Assembly (NCBI GenBank): GCA_000507305.1
Contig: DF240218.1
Span: 25,988-89,987 of the forward strand
DNA: 64,000 nt
Direction of reading: 5' to 3'
From: Breviolum minutum Mf 1.05b.01
Lineage: Eukaryota > Sar > Dinophyceae > Suessiales > Symbiodiniaceae
Part shown: in pieces, positions 48,076 to 57,991 of the stretch
How positions within the stretch are numbered: the stretch's first letter is position 1
How the letters are laid out: each line of letters begins with the position of its first letter
Program-made: the position numbers and the translations under genes
Notes under the pieces: model-generated
Seen by the model: only the letters and a program-made list of their open reading frames with translations
Told to the model about the DNA's origin: nothing
The model's database searches: none

Positions 48076-51000
48076 GGCGTCGTGGTCCATTGTCTCAACT
48101 CACTTCCTTTCTGCTTTGTCTATATAAAGACATCACTGGGCACCAGCAGCAACTCAGCAACTGTGGCAAGCTCCACTCTCCAGATCTCCAGACAGGTAGT
48201 ACACGGTAGCCAGTCACAACTCTAGGTCTCTTAAGGTGCAGTTGGCTGCAGTGTCACACCGTCGTGATGCCTCAAAAAACCTTTGAGGTTGAAACCTCAG
48301 GAAAGTGGCACCAGTTTTATCTTCCCAAAAACATGGGGATCATTCGATTTTGGGGTCCAGGTGTGTTTGCAAATGTACCTGCATCACTGACACTGCAGCT
48401 ATGCCAGTCCAACAAGGTCAGCAGAATAGCCCAGGAAGACATCCGCGGTCCACGGATTTTGTTGCGGTCGTTGATTCGTTATGGTTGAAATTGCCATCAC
48501 CTTTTGCAAGAATATCCAAAAATATTCAAAATAAACAAATATAGATATCTATAAAGTATCCGTTCTTTTCCTTTGGAACCTTTTGGAGTATGATTTCTCG
48601 ACCAATGGATTTAAGGAGAGTTTGATACTGTCCAAAGCTGTTGTCATCCACACTGGTGAGATTTTCATGTTTATTTCTACTGCAAGAATCTGGCGGACAT
48701 TTGAGCGGAATGAAGAAGGACCAAGGATTGTCGATGTCTTCTTCGCAGTGATCGGAGCAGTCGTAGCCTCGCCTGACCTTGCTCTCATCATGTGACTAGA
48801 CATGAGGTTGCATGACGCAACATAGGCTGTGAAAAGCGGGAATTTGAAAACGTAATTTGAACATGTTACATGTCTATGGAGGTGATAGCCAGGATGAAGA
48901 TAAAGATGACCCCCATTGAAAACCCATGAAATTGTTTGATGTGTAATCTGGGCACTAAACAAATTACTATAGAAAAATGGGCCGGAACCGTGGGTGTGGG
49001 AGATCATTAGGGTAACTGAGGATCTTTGTAAACAAGTCGATGATCGACGACATGTCTTTCTTGTCTTTGATTTTTTGTGGGTGGAATGGCACGCCTAAAG
49101 ATGAACAGGAATGGGCACTAGCATGGCCGCTCCCATGGATTAGTCTCCAAACCTCAAAAATCTGAGACAACACCTTTTGCTTCACAGTCTCGAGAAGGTT
49201 GAACGAGTTGAACGACTGTTCCGTAGGTTTTGGCAGAGACATCTTGGTTTTGTCGTGTTTTTTTTTCTTCTTATGTTCATTGGTATGTAAAAGATCAAGA
49301 CCTGTTGCTACCTGCTAAAAAAAGACAAGGAAGCTTGTTTTGTTCATGTTGGGATGACTCATGACATCCAAGAGATATAAAGAGACAATGCTCACTCAAA
49401 AAACCACCTGATAAACTCTAGGCCAGTTCCAAAAAATCATCCTAATTGGATGGGTTCAAATCGCAACATTCTTCACAAGGTTACAGCTACTCTAAGTTTG
49501 AAGTGAGTTCAAATGGCCTGTAACTAGATGTCTCATGCTGCCCAGACTTTTAGGTTCTTCGCAGCACAGTTTCCGGGTCTCTACGTTTGACCGTCAAGAC
49601 CAAGACACTGGAAGAGTTGTCGGACACAAGTGCCTGGGGAAAAATGTTTTTCTTGAATTAAGCTAGACATTCAATGCTCAATTGGGTTGGAAGATCTTCT
49701 TCTTGGGATGGCTTGATCTCGGAGCCTATTTTAATTTCAACGAATGTCTAAAGCTACACGATGTTCTGAATCAACAGGACCTTGAATCTTCTCGTTGTTA
49801 CTGTACACCTCTTTGAACGACCCTGAATAAGCAGCGTTAAAAACCACGAAACTAATCCTATGCCGCTTGATTTATCAGGCTCCTTCTCATGGACTACAAT
49901 ACTCCAAACTTCCACGTGGTAGTATGATCCCCTCTCAAGCAACCAACCAGGTGTACAATTTGACCCTTGGGATGGTTCAAAAGGACCTCTGGAATCTGTG
50001 CAATTTGCGATTTTGTCTCAGCTTTTCCCAGGTTTTCAGGTGAGTTTCGGCTCAGGTTCCACAGGTTGCTCAGTTCCAGGTACTTTCCACCTTCCATCCC
50101 GGTTCTCTGGCGATGTTGGGTGGATGTCAGGTTTCACTCAGGTAGTCAGTTCCAGGTGTTTAGGGTTTTTCAGTTTCTCAAGGTTCTTTGCGGTGGCGCT
50201 GCGATGTCCACGGTGGCAGCGATTGGATGTGGCAGAGTGGCATTGAATCGTGCTTTAACAAAAAGATCACACATGCGATAGCAATCTCTCAGACTGTGGC
50301 CGAAACATGTATGTAAACTGTGGCAACATTGCTCAAAATGAAGCTTAGGAGTAAGCTCCTGTTTGTTGGAGATTCACCGTTTACGAAGATATTCTTTGCT
50401 CTCTTAAACGCACTCACAATGCTTCCACTTGCCGAATAGAGAGCCATCTGAGCATGACGCCTGACAGACACCCGGATACGCAAAGCTTTAAGCTAGCGCC
50501 AGCCAGTACGCAAGTTATATCCAAGACTAGAACAGTACAGTCATCCTTCTTCAATGAATGGTGAGTGGAAGGGCTGTATCCTTTTTGTGTTGCATTGCCA
50601 GTAGGTCAAAAAGAGGGAGACGATGCATATCAAATTGCCACGAAGCCATGAGATTGAAAGCTGTCCACCGTGTCACGCAAGTGCTGACGTCGTTGGTTGG
50701 AGTGGAGAGATGAGATGGATGATTACAACACGTAGTGTATCTTCCTGAAGACTCAAATGGACTTTAGCAGATGGGGTTGGAAGACTGGTTGCCTTTTAGA
50801 TGAGGTTCTGGGAGGGTAACCCCGCAGGAAAACATGGTAGTTTGAGAAAAACTTGTCACAGCGATATGGTCGCAACTCATTGATTCTACACCTCGTTATG
50901 ACCACCTACAATGACTTGTATACTATGCGCACGCGCACACAATTAGTTCATTTTATCTATCTAATTTAATCTAATCGAATGGAATCTAGATATTCTATTC

Positions 51001-52343
51001 TCTTCTATTTTATTTTATTCTATCTAGTCTAGTCTGCTCCATTCTATTCTATTCCATTCCATTCTATTCTATTCTTGATATTCCGTTCCATTCCATTCCA
51101 TTCTATTCTATTCCATTCCATTTCATTCCATTCCATTCCATTCCATTCCATTCTATATATCCATAATTTCATGTCATGTCATTGAATGTAATGTAGTGCA
51201 CTAAATTCACTGTACTGTGCTCTGAATGTAATGTGATGCAATGTCGTAGATATCCACACATACTGCACCCCGGGGTCAAAATACACAGCCCTCGAAAGGT
51301 AGGGGTCTTCCAATGCTTAATAAACCAATACATGGGAGCCGGCCATCTAATTGTATTGTGGAGAATTGTTGTGATTCTTGCATTTTACTTAAGCTTGCAA
51401 GAAGTTGATAGCTAGAGGGCTGCGAAATCCCCCGATCATGCACACCTTCTCAAATGATTTCCGGCAATGGCAGGAAATTTCATCTGGGCTAAGTGGGAAG
51501 TCATATCAGCATTTTTCAGTGTCAAAGGTTGGTGACTTATCAGGATTGGACCAGACCCATCATTCCTCGGAAAGTGTGCAGAAACTACACCTCTATCCTA
51601 GCCAGCAACAAGTTTTTTTTCACCAGCGTGATACTCTCTCCGCTCCAGATGTTTCCAGGAAGAAGGTATTAGGTAGCAGGTTCTCGGTCACATCAGTGGT
51701 AGCTTCGGGTAGTATCAGGTAGATTCAGCGGTGTTTTGGGTAGGATTGGGCATTTCCAGCTGACCAGTCCAGTCAGTTGCTGGCTGCGTTGACCTGCAAT
51801 TGTGACAAACCTACACAAGCAACAAGTTGGATTCTTCCCAACTGTCGGCCAGCGTTCATGGTTGATTCAGCTTCCAGTTTTCTTTGTTAAATAGTTAAAT
51901 CAAAGAGCCTGAAAGCACTGTGAAGAGAAACTGGGTATGTCACCTTACAAGGATGTGGAAAGTTGGGATGTACATGTACCGAACTGACTATTGCCTGATT
52001 GGTGAAAGATATGATGACGATCATCATCATCTCAAAGATATCACATGTATTTTATATATGTATCCACACACATATATATATATGTATACGCATGTATACA
52101 TGGTCATGCAAAAAAAGCGAATGACCCTTTCTTAATTCTTGCTGTCTTTTTTCTCATGTTTCGTAGAGCAACGCTAGTTCCTTTAACTATGCATTTCGCC
52201 CAGCCCAGCACCAAAACACTCAAGCATTAGCTGCGAAGGGACTTCATCGAAAAAGGTCCTTGAAAGGCAACTTCATCAAACTCTGTAGGGATGAATGGGA
52301 TGACTTCCGCGACAGAATGAGCCATTTCCATCAGAACTCCTAA
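34410..52343 (+). CDS. kelch beta-propeller protein B (gene span)
   Basis: Kelch blades are rebuilt by splicing in a single phase register. [13 protein letters not shown] joins [42 protein letters not shown] joins [24 protein letters not shown] joins [10 protein letters not shown], which joins [12 protein letters not shown]. This is at least three blades of a propeller of the LZTR1/muskelin-like kind, normally an adaptor domain. The later exons (41.4-47.1 kb) stay in phase with one another but show no recognised domain; 48.6-52.3 kb is looser. Start codon: either an ATG at 34315, or splicing from the AlkB gene. The end is taken as TAA at 52341-52343 but could be later. Confidence 0.6.
34675..34749 (+). 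CDS. kelch B exon
   Basis: Acceptor tctggacag|G and donor TCAATG|GTGACC. It reads [20 protein letters not shown] then TTSQ, a complete second half of a kelch blade. 75 nt, phase 2 in and 2 out. Confidence 0.85.
35216..35271 (+). CDS. kelch B exon
   Basis: Acceptor ctgcttttcttag|T and strong donor CTCAG|GTACAA. It reads [18 protein letters not shown] and closes phase both with 34749 and with 35838. The usual kelch Trp is not formed at the junction (Cys instead), so an alternative border or a degenerate blade is possible. Confidence 0.55.
35838..35914 (+). CDS. kelch B exon
   Basis: Acceptor cacccatgtag|CG. It reads [20 protein letters not shown] then VDKRQ. The donor is CAG|GCGGTG (a GC site), or GT three bases later; both keep phase 0. 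Strong kelch match. Confidence 0.85.
36459..36499 (+). CDS. kelch B exon
   Basis: Acceptor gatctgcag|GCG and donor AATCG|GTGACT. It reads [13 protein letters not shown]. Joined to 35914 it gives [20 protein letters not shown], a well-formed blade. Confidence 0.8.
37171..37926 (+). pseudogene. intronless secretory/membrane ORF with a frame break
   Basis: ATG at 37171 (GTGCCATGG) starts a hydrophobic leader [19 protein letters not shown] and a Gly/His stretch ([17 protein letters not shown]). The compatible continuation ([18 protein letters not shown], a membrane segment [18 protein letters not shown], then a soluble domain) lies in the +1-shifted frame from about 37285 to a TAG at 37924. The C-terminal part is GC-rich and Cys-containing and ends ...GGGGCRIA. 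Family unknown. Reading the two halves as one protein needs one extra base near 37283, so this is a pseudogene, an assembly error, or a gene with an unseen splice. It lies between kelch B exons 36499 and 39395 and has no visible introns. Confidence 0.55.
38100..38252. repeat. direct repeats of AAAACGAGATTAAAACGAGG type
   Basis: The unit occurs at about 38099, 38157 and 38217, and GGGGGGACTCC follows the first and the third. It lies just downstream of the ORF ending at 37926. Function unknown. Confidence 0.75.
39395..39461 (+). CDS. kelch B exon
   Basis: Acceptor cgatgccccag|CA and donor GCTTGTAT|GTGCCG. It reads [23 protein letters not shown]-x-P-S-A-R-x-x-H is the start of a kelch blade. 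Phase 2 out, giving Met with the next exon. Confidence 0.75.
40074..40104 (+). CDS. kelch B exon, 31 nt
   Basis: Acceptor tgcctttcgcag|G and donor GGCGGG|GTCCAT. It reads [10 protein letters not shown], the hydrophobic double-glycine core of the blade opened at 39395. Confidence 0.8.
40607..40642 (+). CDS. kelch B exon, 36 nt
   Basis: Acceptor tggcacactcag|TTC and donor AAGATC|GTTTGG. It reads [12 protein letters not shown] and continues the double-glycine core at 40104 in phase 0: [16 protein letters not shown]. Confidence 0.8.
41111..41148 (+). CDS. kelch B exon candidate
   Basis: Acceptor cttgtcttttcag|ACA. It reads TEPNQDNSR and then needs a GC donor (CGTAG|GCTTTA) because a stop follows. 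It would follow DMYKI as the loop between blades. Confidence 0.4.
41419..41495 (+). CDS. kelch B exon
   Basis: Strong donor GCGAAG|GTACGT. It reads [20 protein letters not shown] then RDEKR. The acceptor is tctggag|GCA or the later tcttaag|GCC; both keep the frame. The exit phase fits 42220. Confidence 0.6.
41891..42170. repeat. (GAT)n / (AAT)n microsatellite tract
   Basis: About 280 bases of GAT, GATAAT and AACAAC triplets. Long ORFs through it (poly-Asp, poly-Met) are artefacts. It sits immediately 5' of the exon at 42220, within the intron. Confidence 0.95.
42220..42325 (+). CDS. kelch B exon, acidic
   Basis: Acceptor gcttccaaccag|G and donor GTCCTG|GTGGGG. It reads [20 protein letters not shown] then [15 protein letters not shown], an Ala/Glu-rich linker. 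106 nt, phase 2 in (fits 41495), phase 0 out (fits 43770). Confidence 0.65.
43203..43291. repeat. (CCATCCAC)n microsatellite
   Basis: Tandem CCAT/CCAC/CCAG tetramers. The - strand ORFs reading Gly-Trp-Met-Asp repeats come from this tract. Confidence 0.95.
43770..43829 (+). CDS. kelch B exon
   Basis: Acceptor ctggtttgtccag|CCA and donor TTGAAC|GTGAGA. It reads [20 protein letters not shown] in phase 0 to 0. The helical pattern could suit a BTB/BACK-like region, but no family is claimed. Confidence 0.65.
44570..44687. mobile_element. inverted-repeat element, family M1 copy 2
   Basis: CCCCTGGAAGATTAACGGCT and AGTCGTTAATCTTCAGGGG are inverted arms. Read on the - strand, the whole element aligns with copy 1 at 6630-6748. 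Confidence 0.8.
44690..45020. other. AT-rich intronic tract
   Basis: Dominated by TATATA and GTATGT words with several short palindromes. No coding signal. Confidence 0.6.
45051..45094 (+). CDS. kelch B exon, 44 nt
   Basis: Acceptor gcctctctttttcag|CTG and donor GAGAT|GTGTTT. It reads [14 protein letters not shown], in phase 0 from 43829. Another frame ([16 protein letters not shown]) is open too; phase decides. Confidence 0.5.
45224..45310 (-). repeat. dispersed repeat fragment
   Basis: The - strand reads [20 protein letters not shown] recall such peptides from repeat-derived gene models of Symbiodiniaceae. It is a transposon-type remnant and not a gene here. Confidence 0.5.
45518..45621 (+). 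CDS. kelch B exon
   Basis: Acceptor gtgcagagcag|A and donor ATTCAGG|GTACCT. It reads [20 protein letters not shown] then [14 protein letters not shown]. Entry phase fits 45094 and exit phase fits 46973. The product looks like a folded domain, but I do not recognise the family. Confidence 0.6.
46505..46700. repeat. AT-rich (TATA)n tract
   Basis: ATATATAT and GTATAT words interrupted by short palindromes. Non-coding. Confidence 0.8.
46973..47050 (+). CDS. kelch B exon candidate
   Basis: Acceptor caaaggccag|TT and donor TTCTTTG|GTATCC. It reads [20 protein letters not shown] then HDNFF. Phases fit 45621 on the left. The peptide is less convincing than its neighbours. Confidence 0.4.
48022..48076. 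repeat. (GTT)n microsatellite
   Basis: Eighteen GTT triplets. Leu-, Cys-, Val- and Thr-repeat ORFs on both strands derive from it. Confidence 0.95.
48589..48655 (+). CDS. exon, probably kelch B
   Basis: Acceptor aaccttttggag|TAT and donor CACACTG|GTGAGA. It reads [22 protein letters not shown]. It resembles the end of one kelch blade and the V-V strand of the next, without the usual H. Phase 0 in, 1 out. Confidence 0.5.
48660..50957. other. no confident exon
   Basis: Intron-like. A weak open block at 50185-50280 ([20 protein letters not shown]) ends in TAG and has no fitted splice partner, so it is not called. Confidence 0.35.
50958..51158. repeat. (TTCTA/TTCCA)n pentanucleotide satellite
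   Basis: About 200 bases of ATTCT and ATTCC pentamers, with TCTAG variants at the left edge. Confidence 0.9.
51436..51485 (+). CDS. exon candidate, kelch-like
   Basis: One frame reads [17 protein letters not shown], similar to the F-x-x-D-x-x-x-W end of a kelch blade. Splice borders are not fixed, and another frame ([16 protein letters not shown]) is also open. Confidence 0.35.
52167..52343 (+). CDS. candidate terminal exon of kelch B
   Basis: Acceptor ttctcatgtttcgtag|AGC. It reads [40 protein letters not shown] and [18 protein letters not shown] to a TAA. Composition and length support coding. Assignment to kelch B is by position and strand only. Confidence 0.5.
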   Translation, partial: SNASSFNYAFRPAQHQNTQALAAKGLHRKRSLKGNFIKLCRDEWDDFRDRMSHFHQNS

Positions 52344-52471
52344 GTGCTCGGTGGACAATCCTTCATATTCAAACTTGCTGTCCTAAGATGGTGAGATGTG
52401 GGCAGACATGCAGAGCAAAATGGCCCTGGACGCCACCAAAAATGAACTGTGAATTCGCAAATCAGGGAAAG

Positions 52472-52628
52472 AAGATTTTATTTGGGCTGTTTCGGCGAAC
52501 TTTCTCGAACACCTCAGTGTGTGTCTGGGGTCAAATCCTCCCAACATGGCCAGACTTCGTGATATAGTGATGAGGGGGACAACAAGCAATAAGAAGAAGC
52601 ATCATGATAATCAGGGTCAACACAAATA
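52472..52628 (+). CDS. second candidate 3' exon
   Basis: Acceptor cgcaaatcag|GG. It reads KEDFIWAVSANFLEHLSVCL then GSNPPNMARLRDIVMRG and a Lys/His-rich tail to TAA. If kelch B is spliced past 52343 this would be its end; otherwise it belongs to another transcript. Confidence 0.35.
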
Positions 52629-52679
52629 ACAAAGGTGTACAATAAGGGGAAGACAGTAAACGTACTCTTACCTCGGCTT

Positions 52680-53770
52680 GTAACTGCTCACCTTTCGATG
52701 GAGTGTCTAGCAGATCGCAGGTATCAGTTTTGGTGGTTTGCCAACCGACAGAGGTCTAAAGTGATTTCGAAGTTAGGCAGAGTCATGCAACCCAAGTTAT
52801 TGCCATAAGTCATAAGGAAGGACTGCTGGAACCATTCATTGGGCACAGAGATCATTTCGGATGAATAACCATATCCATCAACCATCCAGTTGAGTCCATT
52901 CTTGCCCAAAATGATTATCAAGAGCAACTCATGCGTTCGAACGGACCTATTTCCAATGTGAGACCTCGAATAGCTTGGCAAACCTTGCATGCATGGTCCC
53001 AGTTTTGTCGGTGGGTTTGACACTTTGCACAGCAACAGCTTTCATTAAATTGAAAGTTGAGGCTGAAATTTTTGGTGAAAGGCGTTTCAACTTCCAAATG
53101 CTTCTCACATCATTTCATTGCATATCCGTGGGATGAGATGCCATCTACATTCCGAGAAAAAATTCGAGGAAGCTAAAAGGCTCCAAGGAGGTCATTCGTT
53201 TTTGTGGGCAGACCTTTTTAGATTTTGAGGTGTCGTGTGCATATTTTTCTACTGAGCATCATTTTCTTTGATCTTACCTGTACATCTTGAGACACCTTGG
53301 AGATCTTTTTTTTGGTGAAACAATCACTAAGATAGACCAGAGCCACTTTGATGCTTTGTTGCAGTACCTGTGCAGCGTGTCAATCCTTTTGCTCAGTTCA
53401 AGTTTTGAGGTTTCAGACCCGCGAGGTAGCATGCAATCCGCACAGATTGGGACTTCCATTCCAAACGCTTGGACCATTAATGACAATGCGGACATATAGA
53501 ACATATATATATATATGTATATATATATACATACATTAAACACAAATATATACATGTACACATGGTACACATGGTGCACATGGTGCACGTGAATTTCATA
53601 TCTAGTGACCAAAGTAGCTGCAACCAGCAGACTACATTTCAGGTGAAAGTGAGTCATTATATTGTTCATGCCAGTTGGGGGAGTTTTTTTTTGGGGGGGC
53701 GAATGATAGGGAAGATATACGAAAAGTGTTTCCTTCCATGAACATTGTAGCTGGTACATTCATTTCAATC
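52680..53770. other. no confident gene
   Basis: Two - strand ORFs are long (52724-53035 and 53274-53759), but they lack compositional contrast or a recognised motif. The second runs through a TATA/ACAT tract at 53500-53590. Confidence 0.35.
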
Positions 53771-53802
53771 TGAATCCAACCAGTATCCAGGGAACTCAAC
53801 CG

Positions 53803-54017
53803 GAGGGATTTTGTTGCGATTTCCCCATCTCATTCAAATGCGGACTGTGTGTCATGAGCTGCAGGCTCTCAACAAACCAGCTTCGCAACGTGCCTTTCCA
53901 AACAACGCCAGACTGAATACACGACCCTTTCTAGCCTTGGAAAAAGGAGGGGGCCTGGACCCTGAGGGGCTGTTTGAAATGATCTCTCGATACCATAATG
54001 GGGTCATCCTCATCTGA
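53803..54017 (+). CDS. open block, possible exon
   Basis: After the acceptor aactcaaccggag the frame reads LRFPHLIQMRTVCHELQALN, KPASQRAFPNNARLNTRPFL and ALEKGGGLDPEGLFEMISRY to TGA. The product is protein-like with no recognised motif. No partner exon found. Confidence 0.35.
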
Positions 54018-56004
54018 CAGCCACAACTATTACTTACAGTAAACCTCCGATGGTGTCCCACTCAATTGGCCGGATTGGGCCTCATTCTGACAGAGAAGGG
54101 TTGTGAAGAGAAACAAAAACAGATGCTGGTTGGCAGCTTCTGAAAATTGAAGTCATTGAATATCTCTTCAAAGGTTCAGCTAGTCACCACTAGGCGCTAC
54201 AAAATGCGTGGAGGTGGAAAAATCGAGCCTCGCTTCCAACTCAAGTCAACTACTGCTACTTGGACTGCTTCCATCCAGAGCCCTTACATCCTTCGTATAA
54301 GGGGGCATTGTGACTACCTCTCAGGATAAACTTGACATTACAGTATTTGACAAATTTGACAAACCATTGATCATAGTGGCTATTGTGGCCGCGTGGCTTG
54401 CAGCTGAAGTGACCCCGCCACCATGTCTGGAAACAGTGGCCTGAAGTTGATGGTGCCAAAACCACCAAAGCATCTTAGAGTGGGAAGGGCACAATGGTGA
54501 TTATGCTGATGTGGATCAGGACAAAAACACAGTATAGCCAACTGACACCAGCCAAGAGCACAAGTTCTCCATGATAATTTGGGCTGGGGCGTCATGATGT
54601 GTTGGTAACAAGAACAAGTGACAGAAGACTGAAATTTGTGTGTTAACGCAAGTCGAAGACGTTTTCATGATATGTTCATTACATATTATGTAAGCAGACA
54701 TTGTGACATGTGTCATATATGTCCGCATGTTCGCACTCTCAACCACAGCAATTTCTTCTGCCAAAATTCATGTGACAAGCTTTGGTTGCGACTCTGCCAT
54801 GGATTGCTAGGTGTGGCGGAAGATAGGAGATTTAAAAACCACAGGAAGAGGGGCTAGCGAGGGAGCTTCTTTGGTTGAATTTTGCTTGTTTTGCAATTGG
54901 TGTTTTGTATTTGAGATAGCAAGGTTCTGAAGAGCATGATGGAAACTGGATTTTTGTGATTTCCGAGATTTCGGACGTTGTTTGCAATGCTGGCTTACTG
55001 TTTTAGAATGATTTGAAACCAGACAGGCCCATCCCTTTGATCAGAGGCTTTCAGAGGAGGCTTCATTGCCTCTACATAGAGTATTTTGGGCAAAATGATG
55101 TTGGTCGAAATTAGATGGTTTTCTGCTGGTTTCCTTAATGTTCTCGTTTGAAAAAAATGTTTCATTCAGTGATTTAGGAACCACCACTATATTCCAAGGT
55201 ACAATCATTGGAAAGGTTATGAAGTATGATCTTTACACTAGCCGTAGCTATTTAAACTTTGAACCTTCATGCCTTTTGCATCTGATGAGGTAGTGCCCAA
55301 ACCCCCGAAACAAGGCATATGGCTTTGACCGCACGTGGTCCTCGAGAGGTTTGGGGTTGACTTGGACTGGTCTGGTTGTCGTGTTGTGAACAGAGGTGCC
55401 CTTGGTGGAAGTGAAGATTGACTGTAAATTGCATGGTTTTGGTACGTTTTTTTTTTCAATTCTCCAACACCCCGTTTTGTCCCCTGAATTGAGAAGTTAG
55501 CTGATTCTCTTATAATCTTCCAATTTCCTGGTTTGGTTTAACAAGGTACTTTAGTTTACGAAACCAAGACAATTGTTTCTAGCCATGGTGGTACTGCCAG
55601 TCATCTAGTTGCAGTGATCATGGGAAGACCGGGCACCATTCATTCCAACTTATGCTGCGATATGGTTTGGTAGGTGACGAGTTAGGCACAACTCCATGAA
55701 ACAACTATGAGGTATATAGATAGGATTATATAGGATTATATGTATATATACTGTAGGTATACAATGTGTGTATAAGAAAATATACAGAATATTCTTGTTT
55801 CAGATAGCGCATCGACATGACTAAACATCAAGGTGTAGGCGATGCAGCGATGAGACACAACTTCAGTATATGTATAGAACTCCATGAAAAGCCACCTGAT
55901 TCCTTGAGTTCCTGGCATATACCATACTATTAAACCCGTATATCATATCAAGGATTTCTACTGGGGATCTGCTTGGAAAGTAAACGACTTTCGCTGCACC
56001 TGCC
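54018..56004. other. intergenic, no gene seen
   Basis: No supported exon. AT-rich words at 55710-55780. This is the 5' flank of the gene beginning at 56005; no promoter motif can be assigned. Confidence 0.4.
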
Positions 56005-56092
56005 ATGACGCTTCAGGCGTGGCGCCGTGAGCAATTGGCCAAGGCACACAGTGCATCTCCACGACCTCAACGTGCCTCTCCGCATTGGAAAG
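56005..56092 (+). CDS. unrecognised gene, exon 1
   Basis: ATG in CTGCCATGACG. It reads MTLQAWRREQLAKAHSASPR then PQRASPHWK. It ends at a GA donor (GGAAAG|GAAGCG); without splicing the frame stops nine codons later. Phase 1 out. Confidence 0.6.
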
Positions 56093-57703
56093 GAAGCGAA
56101 ATGAGAAAAAAGTGACTACCTAATTGGTGTGTACAGGAACCTTGTGCTTATCTTTTGCCAGCTGTGCCATTTACTTTGATCCTAGGGTAGTACGTTTTTG
56201 TTCACTGCTGGTAATGAATGGTCGTCCAGCAAGTTGGCAGTGCATTTTTTTGGTGGCGAGACGAAAAGGCAATTTGCAACTGCAATCCGCTTTTTTCAAG
56301 TGAGGATAACGACTGAAAAGGAGGGTTTCAATCCTTTGCATTCTACATTCTAGATGCCTCTGATGAAGTTGAACGAGTTTACTTGAAGCTACGTGAAAGA
56401 CATGGTCCTTTGTCTTGGCAACTTTCTCTCATCTCTTAGGAAGAGGGTTCTCCACATGGAGGGCGGAGGATGCCGGTGATTTTGAATCCACAACTGGAAC
56501 GATTGCCCCAGAATCGAATGCGAACAAGCTTACTTAAATCTGAATGTGCTAGAATTGTCAATGCGCACTCTTGCTGGACATCCACATCAAAGCATGTTTT
56601 GACGGACAGTCAATTTTTCTTTTCCACATTTAGTGTATTAAACCGCAGGCATTCTAAGATTTTTTTCCGAAGCAACGAGCAGGAAAATTGGATTTTGTTG
56701 GTTTTAACTCAAGGTCTTCGAGCAGTTGATGCCGTCAAGTTGGCGAAGCGTGAGTTGGAAGGGTCAGGGTCACTCAGCAGACCTGCAGGTAACTGCGTGA
56801 CGACCTGCTTTGAGGTGAAGGTTCCTGTCTGAAGGTACCCTGCGTGTCACAAAAAATGATGGTTTTTGATGCACCCACCTGGTTTCTCAGAAGAGGGAGG
56901 GAGGAGTGGGCAGAAACCGATCCCTTTGTGCAGGGTATGTTGTTGGTTGGGCATCAATAGGTTGAGATGTCGAGAGGGATCTAGGACAAGCATCAGGAAA
57001 CCCTTCGGCATGATGCCATGCGTGGTACCAGGTACTAGTGATGGTGGAGCTGAAACATCAGGTTGTTTTTGTGTAAACACACAAACTACAGATACCATTC
57101 CAGCGAGCAAGCTGCATCATGCACCGAAATTACACAAGATCTCTTGTTGCTTGATATTTTGAACTTCAATCTCTTGAACCTTGAAGTGCGAATCCACCCA
57201 GTAGGCCTTTTTTGACGCTTGGAAGGCCATTGACAAAAGGGGCTAACTTTGGAATAAATCCCTGATGTTAAACTTACCATTGATTGAAAGAAGGAACGTT
57301 CTCTGCCACATTCATTCTACATTTGCCAATTGCAGGCCTAGGTGACCTACATCCTACATCTATTTTTTTTCGATCATGGAATTTCCTCAACATGTGTCTT
57401 TCCACCGAAGTGAGGATTCCATGAGTTCCATGAGATGTCTCAACCATGGCCACTGTCGCCCAAGCCATCAAGCCATATTGTGTGAGGCCTATTGTGAAGG
57501 CCGGACGTCTTCGCCTTGCCAGTGTTTTGGATGATGGGTCGGGAAGCCAAAGGAAATTTCCGGTACTGAAGGATGGCCTTTTCGACAAACTGAGGGTGAA
57601 GGGGTCACTCCCGGATTTATCATCTGAATCAATCAAAAAAGCCATGGAATCATCCCCACTATATAGAGTGCTGGTTTGGATGCTTCAGTCACAAGAACAG
57701 TTG
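56005..57703 (+). CDS. unrecognised gene, first four exons
   Basis: Four exons close phase with one another: 56005-56092, 56354-56404, 56714-56788 and 57435-57703. The protein starts MTLQAWRREQLAKAHSASPR, is basic and Ser/Pro-containing, then helical (DASDEVERVYLKLRERHG, LRAVDAVKLAKRELEGSGS), and ends in this window with a mixed domain (VKAGRLRLASVLDDGSGSQR, FDKLRVKGSLPDLSSESIKK). I recognise no family. The frame leaves at GAACAGTTG|GTGCAA, so the gene probably continues. The retrotransposon begins about 450 bases further on and could lie in its next intron or truncate it. Confidence 0.6.
56354..56404 (+). CDS. unrecognised gene, exon 2
   Basis: Acceptor ttctacattctag|AT and donor AGACATG|GTCCTT. 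It reads ASDEVERVYLKLRERH; Asp is formed across the junction. 51 nt, phase 1 in and 1 out. Confidence 0.65.
56714..56788 (+). CDS. unrecognised gene, exon 3
   Basis: Acceptor tttaactcaag|GT and donor CCTGCAG|GTAACT. It reads LRAVDAVKLAKRELEGSGSL then SRPA, phase 1 in and 1 out. Confidence 0.65.
57435..57703 (+). CDS. unrecognised gene, exon 4
   Basis: Acceptor ttccatgag|AT, phase 1 in. It reads VSTMATVAQAIKPYCVRPIV, KAGRLRLASVLDDGSGSQRK, FPVLKDGLFDKLRVKGSLPD and LSSESIKKAMESSPLYRV. An internal ATG at 57446 in ideal context could instead start a separate single-exon ORF to 57748, but the phase fit with exon 3 favours an internal exon. Confidence 0.6.
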
Positions 57704-57920
57704 GTGCAAACTATTCTTTTCCCCCCCAAAAAAACCGGCAAAGACTGAGTGGTTGCGATCAGCGCGGTATTCTGTAGTGTTTCATAGATTCATGCATACG
57801 TTTGGTTGGCCATTTGCTACATTACGACTGATAGGAAGATGCTATGGGCAGTACACCCCCCTGTGTTTATCTCTATATGTACATAAGAATGTCATCGACC
57901 TACTTACCTACCCAGCTACA

Positions 57921-57991
57921 TGCATTCATGCATCCATGCATTCATGCATCCATCCGTCCATCCATCCATCCATCCATCCATCCATCCATCC
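57921..57991. repeat. (CATC)n microsatellite
   Basis: CATTCATG units pass into 13 CATC tetramers, about 160 bases upstream of the retrotransposon primer-binding site. Confidence 0.95.

Noticed and set aside
47930..48225. ORFs with poly-Leu, poly-Cys, poly-Val and poly-Thr runs
   Set aside because: Product of the (GTT)n tract at 48022-48076.
52724..53035. 103-codon - strand ORF
   Set aside because: Composition is like the surrounding intron sequence, with no motif or splice context.
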